Positions 18,574 to 29,050 of a stretch of 64,000 nucleotides of DNA are shown here, one piece after another. The position numbers and the translations under genes were made by a program. The DNA is from Candidatus Planktophila versatilis (GTDB lineage Bacteria; Actinomycetota; Actinomycetes; Nanopelagicales; Nanopelagicaceae): assembly GCF_002288265.1 (NCBI RefSeq), contig NZ_CP016778.1:992001-1056000 (forward strand), in the 5' to 3' direction. The notes below the pieces were generated by a model. The model searched no databases and was not told where the DNA came from. It saw only the letters and a list, made by a program, of their open reading frames with translations. Every line of letters begins with the position of its first letter. Positions within the stretch are counted from its first letter, which is position 1.

Positions 18574-19656
18574 ATGGCATCAGTCATATTCGAAAATGCT
18601 TCACGTATCTATCCAGGAACCACAACTCCAGCAGTAGATAAGCTCAACCTCACCGTTGCAGATGGTGAGTTCTTAGTACTCGTCGGACCATCAGGATGCG
18701 GAAAGTCAACATCACTTCGCATGCTTGCAGGTCTAGAAGAAATCGACGGTGGTCGAATTCTTATCGGTGATCGCGATGTAACAAATGTCGCACCAAAAGA
18801 TCGCGATATCGCAATGGTCTTCCAGTCCTATGCGCTCTACCCACACATGACCGTTGCCGAAAATATGGGCTTCGCTCTAAAGATCGCCGGTATCGATAAG
18901 GCTGAACGCGATAAGCGCGTTCGTGAAGCTGCAAAGTTACTCGACCTTGAACCATATCTTGAGCGCAAGCCAAAGGCTCTCTCTGGTGGTCAACGTCAGC
19001 GCGTTGCAATGGGTCGCGCAATTGTGCGTGAACCACAGGTCTTCCTTATGGATGAACCACTCTCCAACCTTGATGCGAAGTTGCGTGTTGCAACTCGTAC
19101 CCAAATCGCCGCGCTTCAGCGCCGTCTTGGAATTACTACTGTCTATGTCACTCACGATCAAGTGGAAGCGATGACAATGGGCGATCGCGTTGCAGTTCTT
19201 AAAGATGGATTGCTACAGCAGGTTGATACACCTCGTAATCTCTATGACAAGCCAGGAAATGCATTTGTTGCTGGATTTATTGGTTCACCTGCCATGAACT
19301 TACTTATTGCTCCAGTATCTGGTGGCAAGGCACACCTTGGAGATCTTGATATCGATGTTCCCGCATCAGCAGGTTCAACTGTGACCGTGGGAATTCGTCC
19401 AGAAGGATTAGTTCCAGCAGATAAGGGATTCCAAGTTCATGTTGAAGTTGTCGAAGAACTTGGTTCTGATGCATTTGTCTATGGCAAGCCGGCCGATGCA
19501 AGCATCAAGTTCGCAAATGCTGTCGATGAAGGCGCTCAAGTAATTGTGCGCTGGGATCCAAAGAACCCACCAAAGGCGGGACAGATCGTTACCGTCACTA
19601 ACTTACCGGGTGCAGTTCACCTCTTTGATTCTGCAACAGGTGGGCGAGTTAATTAA
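18574..19656 (+). CDS. Sugar ABC transporter ATP-binding protein (MsiK/UgpC/MalK family)
   Basis: The 360-residue ATPase has an N-terminal ABC domain with Walker A GPSGCGKST, Q-loop VFQSYALYPH, signature LSGGQRQRVAMGRA, Walker B VFLMDEPLSNLD and the H-loop in VYVTHDQVEAM, then a C-terminal OB-type (TOBE) regulatory domain (VGIRPEGL). It stands alone, without permease or binding-protein genes. In Actinobacteria, MsiK is a shared ATPase that energises several separate carbohydrate importers, which fits this isolation. Terminator 19682-19711 follows. Confidence 0.93.
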   Translation: MASVIFENASRIYPGTTTPAVDKLNLTVADGEFLVLVGPSGCGKSTSLRMLAGLEEIDGGRILIGDRDVTNVAPKDRDIAMVFQSYALYPHMTVAENMGFALKIAGIDKAERDKRVREAAKLLDLEPYLERKPKALSGGQRQRVAMGRAIVREPQVFLMDEPLSNLDAKLRVATRTQIAALQRRLGITTVYVTHDQVEAMTMGDRVAVLKDGLLQQVDTPRNLYDKPGNAFVAGFIGSPAMNLLIAPVSGGKAHLGDLDIDVPASAGSTVTVGIRPEGLVPADKGFQVHVEVVEELGSDAFVYGKPADASIKFANAVDEGAQVIVRWDPKNPPKAGQIVTVTNLPGAVHLFDSATGGRVN

Positions 19657-19681
19657 TCACAGCTAATATTTAAGTAAGTGG

Positions 19682-19711
19682 CCCGTCGTAGTTTTCTACG
19701 GCGGGTTTCTT
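19682..19711 (+). terminator. Rho-independent terminator of the msiK-like gene
   Basis: A 10-bp stem (19682-19691 with 19696-19705, one G-U pair) with a TTTT loop is followed by TTTCTT. It begins 25 bases after the msiK-like stop and its tail runs into the 3' end of the convergent peptidase gene. On the minus strand there is no matching U-tract, so it should work mainly for the plus strand. Confidence 0.85.
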
Positions 19712-20399
19712 ATTCTGTGAAATCAAGGGATCCGCGCAGAACATGTACTTTCCCGCGTCCTGCCCGCCGCCATGAATCGGTATGCACCAACGCCGTGTAT
19801 TCATCTATTCCAAGAAGTACAGACTGAGAATCAGATTTTAAAACAAAGGATGCAACTCGCTCTGGTAGCCAACCTAACATTTTGTCATAGTGTGGAATCA
19901 CTTCAATATCTGGCAAGAGTGATAGCCCTGGACTATGGTTTGAGCGACGCAAGCCCATAATGGTGCCCCCAAAAGCCATAGCGCCAGCTGAACACCCAGC
20001 AAGGGAAGTTCCTGAATTCCATTGCTTAATGATTTCTTCCCAGAGTGGAGAACCACTAAAGATTTCGGCAACTCTGTGTGGGTCTCCCCCAGAAAAATAG
20101 ATAAGTCCAGCATCAGCAATCAAATCTAGAAAGTCTAGGTTAAATGCATCTTCACGTTCATGAATAGGTAAGTAAACGCACTGACTTCCGATGCGATCTG
20201 CTTGCTCTCTTCCGAGTGATTGCCAATGTTCGCGGCGTGATTGCCCCTCATGCGAAGACGCAGTTGGGATCTGCACAAAAGTGTTTTTCTTACCTTTAGA
20301 AATAGCTAAATGCAGGAGCTCGGTTTCTAGCTCCTGCATCTGCAGTGAATATTCGCCAGAACCAACAAGTGCTATTGCACCAGAGTCCTGATTTATCAA
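19710..20399 (-). CDS. Peptidase E / cyanophycinase-like protein (family S51)
   Basis: The 229-residue protein has the class-I glutamine-amidotransferase-like fold used by S51 serine peptidases. The nucleophile elbow is LAGCSAGAMAFGG, and YFSGGDPHRV before it is typical of the family. Members are dipeptidases for Asp-Xaa or cyanophycinases; the sequence alone does not choose between them. It is the last gene of the sucC-to-icd run, 5 bases after icd. No cyanophycin synthetase was seen in the window. Confidence 0.8.
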   Translation of the reverse strand: MINQDSGAIALVGSGEYSLQMQELETELLHLAISKGKKNTFVQIPTASSHEGQSRREHWQSLGREQADRIGSQCVYLPIHEREDAFNLDFLDLIADAGLIYFSGGDPHRVAEIFSGSPLWEEIIKQWNSGTSLAGCSAGAMAFGGTIMGLRRSNHSPGLSLLPDIEVIPHYDKMLGWLPERVASFVLKSDSQSVLLGIDEYTALVHTDSWRRAGRGKVHVLRGSLDFTE

Positions 20400-20404
20400 T
20401 TGAT

Positions 20405-21619
20405 TTAAGCCATTGCTTTCTTGAGATTCTCATCAATGGAATCAAGGAACTGCTCAGTTGTTTGGTATGGCGCATCTTTAGAAATCAGTACCGCTAAATC
20501 CTTAGTCATCTTTCCCTGCTCGACCGTTTCAATACATACTCGCTCGAGAGTTTTAGTGAACTTAGCAAGCTCAGCGTTGTTATCAAGCTTGGCACGGTGG
20601 GCTAAGCCCTGGGTCCAAGCGAAGATGGAAGCGATCGGATTTGTTGAAGTCGCTTTACCTGCTTGGTGCTCACGGTAGTGACGAGTCACAGTTCCATGGG
20701 CTGCCTCTGACTCGCAAATCTTTCCATCTGGCGTCATGAGCACAGATGTCATGAGACCAAGTGAGCCATAACCTTGTGCGACGGTATCTGACTGCACATC
20801 TCCGTCGTAGTTCTTACAGGCCCAGACATATCCGCCTTCCATACGCAATGACATGGCAACCATGTCATCAATCAGGCGGTGTTCATACCAAATACCTGCG
20901 GCCTCAAATTGCGTCTTGAATTCAACTTGATAGATCTCTTCAAAGATATCTTTGAAGCGTCCATCGTAGGCTTTAAGAATTGTGTTCTTGGTTGAGAGAT
21001 AGACCGGGAACTTACGAAGAAGTCCATAGTTCAAGGAGGCACGAGCGAAGTCACGGATTGAGTCATCAACGTTATACATAGCCATTGCAACGCCTGAAGA
21101 TTCGAAGTTAAACACTTCAAACTCCTGTGGAGCAGATCCATCTTCTGGCACAAATGAGAGGGTGAGTTTTCCAGCTCCTGGTACCTTGAAATCAGTTGCG
21201 CGGTATTGATCACCGAAAGCGTGGCGGCCAATGACAATTGGCTTAGTCCAGTGTGGAACTAAGCGCGGAACGTTGCTGATAATAATTGGTTCGCGGAATA
21301 TAACACCACCAAGGATGTTGCGAATCGTTCCGTTAGGAGACTTCCACATCTTCTTGAGGTCAAATTCTTTAACGCGAGCTTCATCGGGAGTAATGGTCGC
21401 GCACTTAATTCCCACGCCGTGCTTCTGGATTGCGCGAGCAGAGTCGATTGTTACTTGATCATCGGTTGCATCACGGTGTTCCATGCCAAGGTCGTAGTAC
21501 TCAAGGTTTACATCGAGGTAAGGCAAGATTAATTTGTCTTTGATGAACTGCCAGATAATGCGAGTCATCTCATCGCCATCTAGCTCAACAACTGTGCCTG
21601 CTACTTTAATCTTTGACAT
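20405..21619 (-). CDS. icd: NADP-dependent isocitrate dehydrogenase, dimeric eukaryotic-like type
   Basis: The 404-residue enzyme makes 2-oxoglutarate in the TCA cycle. The start [23 protein letters not shown], the [10 protein letters not shown] substrate loop (residues 91-100), the later [22 protein letters not shown] metal/NADP region and [13 protein letters not shown] mark the homodimeric IDH subfamily shared by eukaryotes and many Actinobacteria. The gene follows mdh by 28 bases and shares its direction, so the TCA genes here are likely transcribed with sucCD upstream. Confidence 0.96.
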   Translation of the reverse strand: MSKIKVAGTVVELDGDEMTRIIWQFIKDKLILPYLDVNLEYYDLGMEHRDATDDQVTIDSARAIQKHGVGIKCATITPDEARVKEFDLKKMWKSPNGTIRNILGGVIFREPIIISNVPRLVPHWTKPIVIGRHAFGDQYRATDFKVPGAGKLTLSFVPEDGSAPQEFEVFNFESSGVAMAMYNVDDSIRDFARASLNYGLLRKFPVYLSTKNTILKAYDGRFKDIFEEIYQVEFKTQFEAAGIWYEHRLIDDMVAMSLRMEGGYVWACKNYDGDVQSDTVAQGYGSLGLMTSVLMTPDGKICESEAAHGTVTRHYREHQAGKATSTNPIASIFAWTQGLAHRAKLDNNAELAKFTKTLERVCIETVEQGKMTKDLAVLISKDAPYQTTEQFLDSIDENLKKAMA

Positions 21620-21647
21620 TATCTTCTCCCGATTAGCTTCTACTTAA

Positions 21648-22598
21648 TTACAGTGTTTGAACGTCTGCTTGCTTTGCACGAACAGCTTCTGCGGCTTCCT
21701 TCAGTGAGGCAACCTCTGCATCTGTCAGTGCGCTCTCCACAACTTTGCGAATGCCTACCTTGCCAATCTCTGCTTCCACACCGAGATAGACGCCAGAGAT
21801 TCCGTATTCGCCATCAACCCAGGCACAGACCGGCATGACATCACCAGAATCTTCAATTACTGCTTTAGCCATACGCGCTGCTGCTGCAGATGGCGCGTAG
21901 TAAGCAGAGCCAGTTTTCAGAAGTGCAACTACTTCGGCGCCACCGTTGCGTGTGCGATCAACTAGTTCGTCAATTTCAGTTTGGGATAACTTCTCAGAAA
22001 GTGCAACGCCATTAACTGTGCAGCGACTTGGAACCGGAACCATTGTGTCACCGTGTGAACCCAGCGTCAGAGTTTTCACTGAAGAAACCGGCACTCCCAG
22101 TTTTTCTGCTACAAAGTTGGTAAAGCGTGCAGTGTCGAGCATTCCTGCTTGACCCATCACGCGGTTCTTCGGAAAGTTGGTAGCAATCTGTGCCAGGGCT
22201 GTCATCTCATCGAGTGGATTAGAGACCACGATGATGACGGCATTTGGTGAATGCTTTGCAATATTTTCAGCAACTCCACGAACGATTCCGGCATTAACAC
22301 CAATTAAATCCATGCGACTCATTCCCGGCTTACGTGGAAGTCCTGCCGTAATCACTACAACATCAGAGTTAGCTGTCTTTTCATATCCAGCACCTTCAGC
22401 CGTGGTTGTCGCGCCAGTGATGCGCGTTTCAAAACCTTCGATTGAGCGAGATTGGTTCATATCAAGGGCCAAACCTTCTGGCTTTCCTTCAAGAATATCG
22501 GTGAGTACAACTTCATCGAAGATGTTGTATTCGGCTAACCGAAGGGCTGTTGTTGAACCATAGAAACCTGCACCTACAACGGTGACTTTCTTTGCCAT
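21648..22598 (-). CDS. mdh: Malate dehydrogenase (LDH-like family)
   Basis: The 316-residue enzyme oxidises malate to oxaloacetate. It has the dinucleotide-binding GAGFYGST, the mobile-loop arginines in AGLPRKPGMSRMDL (Arg at the first substrate position with MSRMD following, as in malate not lactate dehydrogenases), VVSNPLDEMT, and catalytic His in TLGSHGDTMVP. Length is typical. It lies between the DUF3017 gene and icd, the order also known in Streptomyces. Confidence 0.95.
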   Translation of the reverse strand: MAKKVTVVGAGFYGSTTALRLAEYNIFDEVVLTDILEGKPEGLALDMNQSRSIEGFETRITGATTTAEGAGYEKTANSDVVVITAGLPRKPGMSRMDLIGVNAGIVRGVAENIAKHSPNAVIIVVSNPLDEMTALAQIATNFPKNRVMGQAGMLDTARFTNFVAEKLGVPVSSVKTLTLGSHGDTMVPVPSRCTVNGVALSEKLSQTEIDELVDRTRNGGAEVVALLKTGSAYYAPSAAAARMAKAVIEDSGDVMPVCAWVDGEYGISGVYLGVEAEIGKVGIRKVVESALTDAEVASLKEAAEAVRAKQADVQTL

Positions 22599-22656
22599 AG
22601 CGATCCTTTATCTACCTTGATGTATTGAACGTATTTATCTTGATATCGAGAGAATT

Positions 22657-22884
22657 CTACAACCCATTAGGAAGTGCAATTGCCAGCCCGAAAAGCACCA
22701 CGGCTATCGTTAGCGGCAGATAGCGCTCGAAAGAGCGAGCCCCCCACTGCGAGAGCGCAATCACACCGGTGCCCGCCGAAATAAGCAGCGCTCCAGTACG
22801 GACAAATCCTGCAATACCAAGGAGAACTCCGAGTGAAATAACTATGTATGCAATACGAAGTTGTAGGGCGTTTATCGCTCGCAT
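22657..22884 (-). CDS. DUF3017-like small membrane protein
   Basis: The 75-residue protein is mostly hydrophobic, with about three predicted membrane helices (residues 9-26, 30-46 and 55-72). Its start overlaps the folD stop by 13 bases. Size, hydrophobicity and the folD-X-mdh gene order match the DUF3017 family of Actinobacteria, whose role is unknown. The assignment is mainly positional; I recognise no sequence motif beyond the membrane segments. Confidence 0.75.
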   Translation of the reverse strand: MRAINALQLRIAYIVISLGVLLGIAGFVRTGALLISAGTGVIALSQWGARSFERYLPLTIAVVLFGLAIALPNGL

Positions 22885-23714
22885 GCATCGACCACATTCA
22901 TCAGCAACATGGCACGAGTCATGGGCCCAACACCACCTGGCATTGGTGCAACGAATGATGCGACCTCGAATACACCTGGATCAACATCACCGATGAGCCC
23001 AGCATCAGTTCGTGAGATCCCGACATCGAGAACTGCTGCACCCGCTTTAATCATTGCCGCCTTTAAGAAGTGTGGTTGTCCGATAGCTGCAATCACAATA
23101 TCGGCTCGCTTAGTGTGAGCGAGCAAATCTTTGGTACCAGTGTGTGTCAGAGTTACCGTTGCATTTTCTTGCTTACGGGTAAGCAAGAGCCCAAGCGGGC
23201 GACCAACAGTAAGTCCACGTCCGATGACAACAACTTCTGCACCTGAAAGTGGAATTTTATAGTGGTTAATAAGCTCAACAATTCCGCGTGGGGTGCATGG
23301 AAGCGGTGCTTGGTAGCCGGCAACGAGTCGACCTAAATTAAGTGGGTGCAAACCATCAGCATCTTTTGTGGGATCAATGGCTTCTAGAATAAGTTGCGTA
23401 TTAATCGAACCTGGAAGCGGAAGTTGCACGATATATCCAGTGCACTCTTTGGCAGCGTTGAGATCTTTAATGGCCACCAATACATCGGCTTGTGTTGCAG
23501 TTGCCGGTAGGTCTATCCGGATCGAATTGATTCCTACTTCCTGGCAATCTCTATGTTTTCCACCAACATAAGAATGCGAACCTGGATCATCGCCCACCAA
23601 GATCGTTCCAAGGCCTGGGATGATGCCTTTAGCTTTCAGTGCCTGCGTGCGCGCTGTGAGATCTTTCTTGATGGTTGCAGCAAGTGCCTTGCCATCAAGT
23701 ATTTGCGCGCTCAT
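22872..23714 (-). CDS. folD: Bifunctional methylenetetrahydrofolate dehydrogenase / methenyltetrahydrofolate cyclohydrolase
   Basis: The 280-residue enzyme interconverts one-carbon folates and supplies formyl-THF to purN and purH upstream in the run. Recognisable parts are [18 protein letters not shown] (residues 42-59, with catalytic Tyr and Lys), the substrate loop VQLPLP, the NADP-binding [14 protein letters not shown] and the C-terminal [13 protein letters not shown]. Length is standard. It is separated from purH by 21 bases. Confidence 0.97.
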   Translation of the reverse strand: MSAQILDGKALAATIKKDLTARTQALKAKGIIPGLGTILVGDDPGSHSYVGGKHRDCQEVGINSIRIDLPATATQADVLVAIKDLNAAKECTGYIVQLPLPGSINTQLILEAIDPTKDADGLHPLNLGRLVAGYQAPLPCTPRGIVELINHYKIPLSGAEVVVIGRGLTVGRPLGLLLTRKQENATVTLTHTGTKDLLAHTKRADIVIAAIGQPHFLKAAMIKAGAAVLDVGISRTDAGLIGDVDPGVFEVASFVAPMPGGVGPMTRAMLLMNVVDACER

Positions 23715-23735
23715 GGCTTTATCTTAATCGTTGCT

Positions 23736-25283
23736 CTAGGCGTGCGAGAAATGTCGGGTTGAAGTGAAGAACATCGCTATTCCAGCCTTAGTTGCCGCAG
23801 CAATCACTTCCTCATCACGAACGCTGCCACCTGGCTGCACGATTGCTATCACCCCGGCTGCGCTAAGAATCTCAAGACCATCAGCAAATGGGAAGAATGC
23901 ATCGGAAGCGCCCACACTTCCTGCAACGCGAGCTCCAGCGCGATCAACGGCCAGCTTTGCAGAATCAACGCGGTTGACTTGCCCCATTCCGATTCCTACC
24001 GCTGCGCCATCTTTAGCAAGAAGAATGGCGTTGCTCTTCACGGCGCGAACAGCGCGCCATGCAAATTCAAGATCGCGCATGACATCGGGTGAAAGTGCGG
24101 CGCCAGTTACTTGCTTCCAATTCTTTAGATCATCACCATCGGCTGCAATGAGATCAGTCTCTTGCACTAACACGCCACCTGAGACGGGGCGAATTTCAAG
24201 AGGCGAGATTCGAGTATGAGCGCATGTAAGAATTCGAATGGAGGGTTTCTTCATCAGTATTTCTAACGCAGCGCTCTCATATTCTGGCGCAATGATTACT
24301 TCAGTAAATACTTCCGAAAGAGACTGCGCCATCGCAGCAGTGATCGTGCGATTTGCCGCTACCACCCCGCCAAATGCCGATACTGGATCGCATAAATGTG
24401 CCTTTGCATACGCTTGCGCAATATCTTTTCCGACTGCGATGCCGCATGGGTTGGCGTGCTTAATGATTGCCACACATGGTTCGACATGATCCAAAGCCGC
24501 TCGCCACGCTGCATCGGCATCGGTGTAATTGTTAAATGACATCTCCTTGCCATGTGATTGCACTGCATTCACAATTCCCGATGGGCCACCACGATAAATG
24601 GCAGCTTGCTGATGTGGGTTCTCGCCATAACGAAGGGAATTCTCGCGCTTGAAAATTAGACCAAGCCAATCAAGATCTTGAATCTCATCGCTCACTGTTG
24701 AGCCAAGCCAACTTGCGATGGTGAGGTCGTATTCCGCTGTTGTGCGAAATACTTCCAGAGCAAGTAACTTTCGCTCTTCATCGCTAAATCCACCGGCTTT
24801 TATGGATGCAAAGAGCTGGTCATATTGCGATGTATTGCAGATAACTGCAACAGAACCATGGTTTTTGGCTGCCCCGCGCAACATTGATGGGCCACCGATA
24901 TCAATCTGCTCAATACACTCAGCAAAATCAGCACCTGAGGCAAGTGTTGCTGCAAACGGATACAAGTTAATGACAACAAGATCAAAGGGTTCGATATCAA
25001 GATCTGCAATTGCTTTCAGATGTTCTGGATTATTCTGATCGGCCAAAATTCCTGAATGAATCTTCGGGTGCAGAGTCTTTACGCGACCACCCATAATTTC
25101 TGGAAAACCGGTATAGGCGCTCACCTCGGTTACTGGTATTCCAGCGTCCTGCAGTGTTTTGGCAGTAGAACCAGTGGAAAGTATTTCAACGCCAGCTTCA
25201 ACCAGAACTTTGCCAAGTTCGAGCAATCGCACTTTGTCATAAACACTGACTAGCGCCCTACGAATCGGTTTGCGATTAGCCAT
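23736..25283 (-). CDS. purH: Bifunctional AICAR transformylase / IMP cyclohydrolase
   Basis: The enzyme performs the last two steps of IMP synthesis. Started at ATG 25283 it has 515 residues, the normal length; the frame stays open to 25385 but that part lies inside purN, and GGAGAA sits just before 25283. The N-terminal MGS-like cyclohydrolase domain begins [10 protein letters not shown] and has STGSTAKTL and [12 protein letters not shown]. The transformylase domain contains [12 protein letters not shown] and IKHANPCG. It overlaps the purN stop by 8 bases. Confidence 0.97.
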   Translation of the reverse strand: MANRKPIRRALVSVYDKVRLLELGKVLVEAGVEILSTGSTAKTLQDAGIPVTEVSAYTGFPEIMGGRVKTLHPKIHSGILADQNNPEHLKAIADLDIEPFDLVVINLYPFAATLASGADFAECIEQIDIGGPSMLRGAAKNHGSVAVICNTSQYDQLFASIKAGGFSDEERKLLALEVFRTTAEYDLTIASWLGSTVSDEIQDLDWLGLIFKRENSLRYGENPHQQAAIYRGGPSGIVNAVQSHGKEMSFNNYTDADAAWRAALDHVEPCVAIIKHANPCGIAVGKDIAQAYAKAHLCDPVSAFGGVVAANRTITAAMAQSLSEVFTEVIIAPEYESAALEILMKKPSIRILTCAHTRISPLEIRPVSGGVLVQETDLIAADGDDLKNWKQVTGAALSPDVMRDLEFAWRAVRAVKSNAILLAKDGAAVGIGMGQVNRVDSAKLAVDRAGARVAGSVGASDAFFPFADGLEILSAAGVIAIVQPGGSVRDEEVIAAATKAGIAMFFTSTRHFSHA

Positions 25284-25848
25284 TATTCTTCTCCTGCGTA
25301 GCCAGTATCGATGCAATAGTCGCAACGATGAGACCGCGTTCCAGAATCTTAATGCGCTCGTGTAGAGACTCCTCGGTTTCCCCACTACCTATCTCGAGTT
25401 TTTCTTGAGCGATAATTTCCCCGGTATCTAACCCAGCATCAACCCAATGAATTGTCGTGCCGCTTTGAGTGGCTCCTGCTTGCAGGGCGTCACGAACTGC
25501 ATGAGCACCTGGAAAGAGCGGCAGAAGTGAAGGATGGCTATTAATGATCTTAAATCTCTCAACTGTCATAGCTGAGAGTAAGCGCATGAACCCAGCGCTA
25601 ACCACGAGGTCAGGCTTGAGTGCGCCAAGGAGTGTCTCGAGCTCTCGATCCCATTGTGTGCGATCGGCCATCATGGGAACAACAAAAGACTCAATCTGCG
25701 CTGCTTCTGCTCTGGCAATAACGTGAGCATCTTTCTGATCAGAGATGACTGCCACAATATCTACATCAGCCAAAGTTGTTGAGCGCGCATCGAAAATGGC
25801 CTGTGCCAGCGTTCCACCGCCGGAAGCAAGAATGACAACTCGCTTCAC
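25276..25848 (-). CDS. purN: Phosphoribosylglycinamide formyltransferase 1
   Basis: The 190-residue enzyme transfers formyl from 10-formyl-THF to GAR in purine synthesis. It starts [18 protein letters not shown] (the phosphate loop), has FMRLLS, the catalytic triad region [21 protein letters not shown], and [13 protein letters not shown]. Length is typical. Its start overlaps the membrane-protein stop by 4 bases and its stop overlaps purH, so translation is probably coupled. Confidence 0.96.
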   Translation of the reverse strand: MKRVVILASGGGTLAQAIFDARSTTLADVDIVAVISDQKDAHVIARAEAAQIESFVVPMMADRTQWDRELETLLGALKPDLVVSAGFMRLLSAMTVERFKIINSHPSLLPLFPGAHAVRDALQAGATQSGTTIHWVDAGLDTGEIIAQEKLEIGSGETEESLHERIKILERGLIVATIASILATQEKNNG

Positions 25849-26930
25849 CGAACGCCTCTATTTAATACCTTATTGGAAATAAATATTGTGACAGCTAGAC
25901 CTATTCCCATTTCGAGGGCGATGGAGAGTGCGAACTTCCAGATTGAAACGCCCATGGCGCCCATCTCTGCGGTAATCAGTGATCCACTTGCAAGATAGCC
26001 AAGAACTACCAGACCAACGACTGTAAAGAGATAGCTCTGGATGATCGCGCGGAAATCGAAATTTGCTGTCAGATAACCTAAAAGTGCACCAAGGCCAATA
26101 AAGAAAAGTATTCCAAACAGTGCAAGAGGTTTTGGGCCCACTGGAAGAATTCCAAGAAGTGGCAGGGCTGGAATCTCGCCCAAGCTATATGAATGCGGTG
26201 AAATCAGAGTTCCAGCGCCAACTGCCAATCCAGTTCCTGAAAAATAAGACGCACCGGCAATGGCTGCATTCGGTAGATAGAGAATATTGAGAAAGAGGAG
26301 TAGTACTCCACCAAAGATTCCGGGCTGTAGCGAGGTCGTAATTGTTCTCACCTGAGAAAAATTGATGAAGATAAGTACTGATACGACGATGAATGAAACT
26401 CCTAGGAGAACTGATAAAACTCGAGCACTCATTTGAAGTGGGCGTGATGGCACTACCCGACTACCCACTGTCAGAGTTGAAATCAGAGCGATGGCAAATG
26501 CAAAGAGTGGGGCTAGATACCACTGCACTGCAACCGTGTTTGATCTGCTCATGAACGCCAAAATGGTGACGAGTAGTGCATAAATGATTGAGAAGTTAAG
26601 TCTCACAACATTAAGGTCGTGGTAATCACCCTTAAGTCGCTCGAGAGCGCGCGTAAATGAGGAGCGAATAACAAGAATTGGCAGAACTACTGCACCTATA
26701 GGCAAGTAGGTGAGATAGCCAGCAACACCAGTTGGTGGAAGGGAGAGTTGAAATGGAATGTGATGAGCGCCGAGCCAGATCCAGAGCGCTCCACGTATGG
26801 GATCTGTAGTTGATCCGCTTGCGCTACCTGCTGTAGACCAAGCAATCAGTGCAATAAAAGAGAATGGCAGCAGTAGAAATGCAGCACTACGAAATACATG
26901 AGACAACGAGACCAGGAGGACGCGTTGCAT
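25845..26930 (-). CDS. Polytopic membrane protein, DUF6350-like
   Basis: The 361-residue protein consists almost wholly of hydrophobic segments, roughly 9-10 membrane helices. I see no transport or enzymatic motif. In Actinobacteria a DUF6350 membrane protein often sits between sucD and purN, and this gene is exactly there, 7 bases after sucD and overlapping purN by 4. The family name rests on position and overall character. No function is proposed. Confidence 0.7.
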   Translation of the reverse strand: MQRVLLVSLSHVFRSAAFLLLPFSFIALIAWSTAGSASGSTTDPIRGALWIWLGAHHIPFQLSLPPTGVAGYLTYLPIGAVVLPILVIRSSFTRALERLKGDYHDLNVVRLNFSIIYALLVTILAFMSRSNTVAVQWYLAPLFAFAIALISTLTVGSRVVPSRPLQMSARVLSVLLGVSFIVVSVLIFINFSQVRTITTSLQPGIFGGVLLLFLNILYLPNAAIAGASYFSGTGLAVGAGTLISPHSYSLGEIPALPLLGILPVGPKPLALFGILFFIGLGALLGYLTANFDFRAIIQSYLFTVVGLVVLGYLASGSLITAEMGAMGVSIWKFALSIALEMGIGLAVTIFISNKVLNRGVR

Positions 26931-26937
26931 CGTGGGA

Positions 26938-27819
26938 TTAACGACCTAGTATGTCGCGCATTAATTGCGCAGTTTCACTTGGTGTTTGTCCCACTTTCAC
27001 GCCAGCTGCTTCAAGTGCATCTTTCTTAGCTTGCGCAGTACCGGATGAACCAGAAACGATTGCACCAGCATGTCCCATAGTTTTTCCTTCAGGAGCGGTG
27101 AATCCGGCAACGTAACCCACAACTGGCTTGGTGACATATTCAGCGATAAATGCAGCTGCCCGCTCTTCGGCATCGCCACCAATTTCACCAATCATCACAA
27201 TTGCAGTTGTTTCAGGATCATCTTGGAATGCACGTAGGCAATCAATATGGGTGGTTCCAATAACTGGGTCTCCACCAATACCAACAGCTGTTGAGAATCC
27301 GATATCGCGAAGTTCGTACATCATTTGATAAGTAAGAGTTCCTGACTTTGATACCAAGCCAATCGGTCCACGCTTTGTAATATCTGCTGGAATGATGCCA
27401 ACATTTGATTGTTCGGGGCTAATCAGCCCTGGACAGTTGGGGCCGATGATTTGTGTGGTGCCTTTTTGAAGCGAGTAGGCATAGAAGAATGCTGAATCGT
27501 GCACCGGAATACCTTCAGTGATGACAACAACAAGCGGCATCTTGGCGTCGATTGCATCAATGACCGCTGCCTTAGCAAACTTTGGCGGCACGAAGACCAC
27601 TGAAACGTTGGCTCCAGTTGCTGTCATTGCCTCAGCTACTGTGTTAAACACTGGAAGTGATGTGCCATCGATATCGACTGACTGTCCACCCTTACCGGGT
27701 GTCACACCACCAACAACTTTGGAACCTGATGCCAACATGCGACGGGTGTGCTTAGTTCCTTCAGAACCAGTCATTCCTTGAACGATTATCTTGCTTGCTG
27801 AATTAATAAAGATTGACAT
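26938..27819 (-). CDS. sucD: Succinyl-CoA synthetase alpha subunit
   Basis: The 293-residue subunit binds CoA and carries the phosphohistidine. It shows [15 protein letters not shown] and [10 protein letters not shown], the CoA-site segment [12 protein letters not shown], and the phospho-His loop [15 protein letters not shown]. With SucC it makes succinyl-CoA/succinate with NTP in the TCA cycle. Its ATG shares one base with the sucC stop (TAATG). Confidence 0.97.
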   Translation of the reverse strand: MSIFINSASKIIVQGMTGSEGTKHTRRMLASGSKVVGGVTPGKGGQSVDIDGTSLPVFNTVAEAMTATGANVSVVFVPPKFAKAAVIDAIDAKMPLVVVITEGIPVHDSAFFYAYSLQKGTTQIIGPNCPGLISPEQSNVGIIPADITKRGPIGLVSKSGTLTYQMMYELRDIGFSTAVGIGGDPVIGTTHIDCLRAFQDDPETTAIVMIGEIGGDAEERAAAFIAEYVTKPVVGYVAGFTAPEGKTMGHAGAIVSGSSGTAQAKKDALEAAGVKVGQTPSETAQLMRDILGR

Positions 27820-28985
27820 TACTTGGCCGCCAATTCTGCAGCACGTGATGCTGCTCCATCCATAGTCTGCGCCTGCTCCACCAATGGGTGGTTAGCTGCG
27901 CTAAGAATTGCACGACCTTCAATAACGTTATTTCCATCGAGTCGAACAACGATTGGCTTCGTTGCCTTCGGTCCAAGTAGTTCCAGGGCTTGAACGATGC
28001 CATTTGCAACCGCATCACATGCAGTGATTCCGCCAAAGACGTTAACTAATACGCTCTTCACATCTGAATCACCAAGAATGATGGATAGACCATCTGCCAT
28101 CACTTGGGCTGAAGCACCGCCACCAATATCAAGGAAGTTCGCTGGGCGCATTCCGCCGAATTTTTCTCCAGCATAGGCAACAACATCGAGGGTAGACATC
28201 ACAAGACCAGCGCCGTTTCCAATGATTCCAACTTGACCACTATCAAGCTTGACGTAGTTCAGTCCCTTCTCTTTGGCAGCTGCTTCTAGGGCATTGGTGG
28301 AGTCGTGATCTACCAGAGCCTCATGATCTGGTTGGCGAAAATCAGCGTTCTCATCGAGAGTTACTTTCCCGTCAAGTGCGACAACACGACCATCTTCTGT
28401 CTTTACAAGTGGATTTACTTCAACGAGCGTGGCATCTTCTGATTGGAAAGTTTCCCAAAGTTTGACCAGCACATCTGCAACTTGCGCCGCAACATCTGCG
28501 GGAAATTGTGCTTGGGTAACAATCTCTGTCGCCTTTGCCAATGAAATTCCATCGACGGCGCTAACTGGCACCTTTGCCAATTTCTCTGGCGCAGTATGAG
28601 CAACTTCTTCAATATCCATACCGCCGGCAACCGATGCCATCACAAGAAAGGTGCGGTTAGATCGATCAAGCAGTATGGAAACGTAATATTCATCAACGAT
28701 AGGTGCGGCCTGAGCAATCATCACTTTATGAACAGTGTGGCCTTTAATATCCATTCCAAGAATGGCTCCTGCTTTTTCCTTTGCATCATTTGCGTCAACT
28801 GCCAGCTTTACACCGCCAGCTTTTCCGCGCCCACCAACTTTTACCTGCGCCTTAACAACTACTTTGCCACCCATCTTGGCGGCTGCATCGTGTGCTTGAT
28901 CTGCTGTTGTAGCGACTGCTCCTTGTAATACTGGAACGTTATGCTTTTCAAAGAGATCGCGTGCTTGGTATTCGTAGAGATCCAC
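27819..28985 (-). CDS. sucC: Succinyl-CoA synthetase beta subunit
   Basis: The 388-residue subunit has the ATP-grasp domain ([19 protein letters not shown], residues 42-60; EVNPLV for metal/nucleotide) and the C-terminal CoA-ligase domain ([27 protein letters not shown]). The start is GTG at 28985, with AAGGAG 7 bases upstream. It appears to be first in a run of ten minus-strand genes that ends with the PepE-like gene; the 65-base gap to pcrA upstream would hold the promoter. Confidence 0.96.
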   Translation of the reverse strand: MDLYEYQARDLFEKHNVPVLQGAVATTADQAHDAAAKMGGKVVVKAQVKVGGRGKAGGVKLAVDANDAKEKAGAILGMDIKGHTVHKVMIAQAAPIVDEYYVSILLDRSNRTFLVMASVAGGMDIEEVAHTAPEKLAKVPVSAVDGISLAKATEIVTQAQFPADVAAQVADVLVKLWETFQSEDATLVEVNPLVKTEDGRVVALDGKVTLDENADFRQPDHEALVDHDSTNALEAAAKEKGLNYVKLDSGQVGIIGNGAGLVMSTLDVVAYAGEKFGGMRPANFLDIGGGASAQVMADGLSIILGDSDVKSVLVNVFGGITACDAVANGIVQALELLGPKATKPIVVRLDGNNVIEGRAILSAANHPLVEQAQTMDGAASRAAELAAK

Positions 28986-29050
28986 TAATGGGCTCCTTCA
29001 GGTGTGGCTAATGAGCAGGACGTGTATGCCCCTAATCCTAAAGGCTTAAT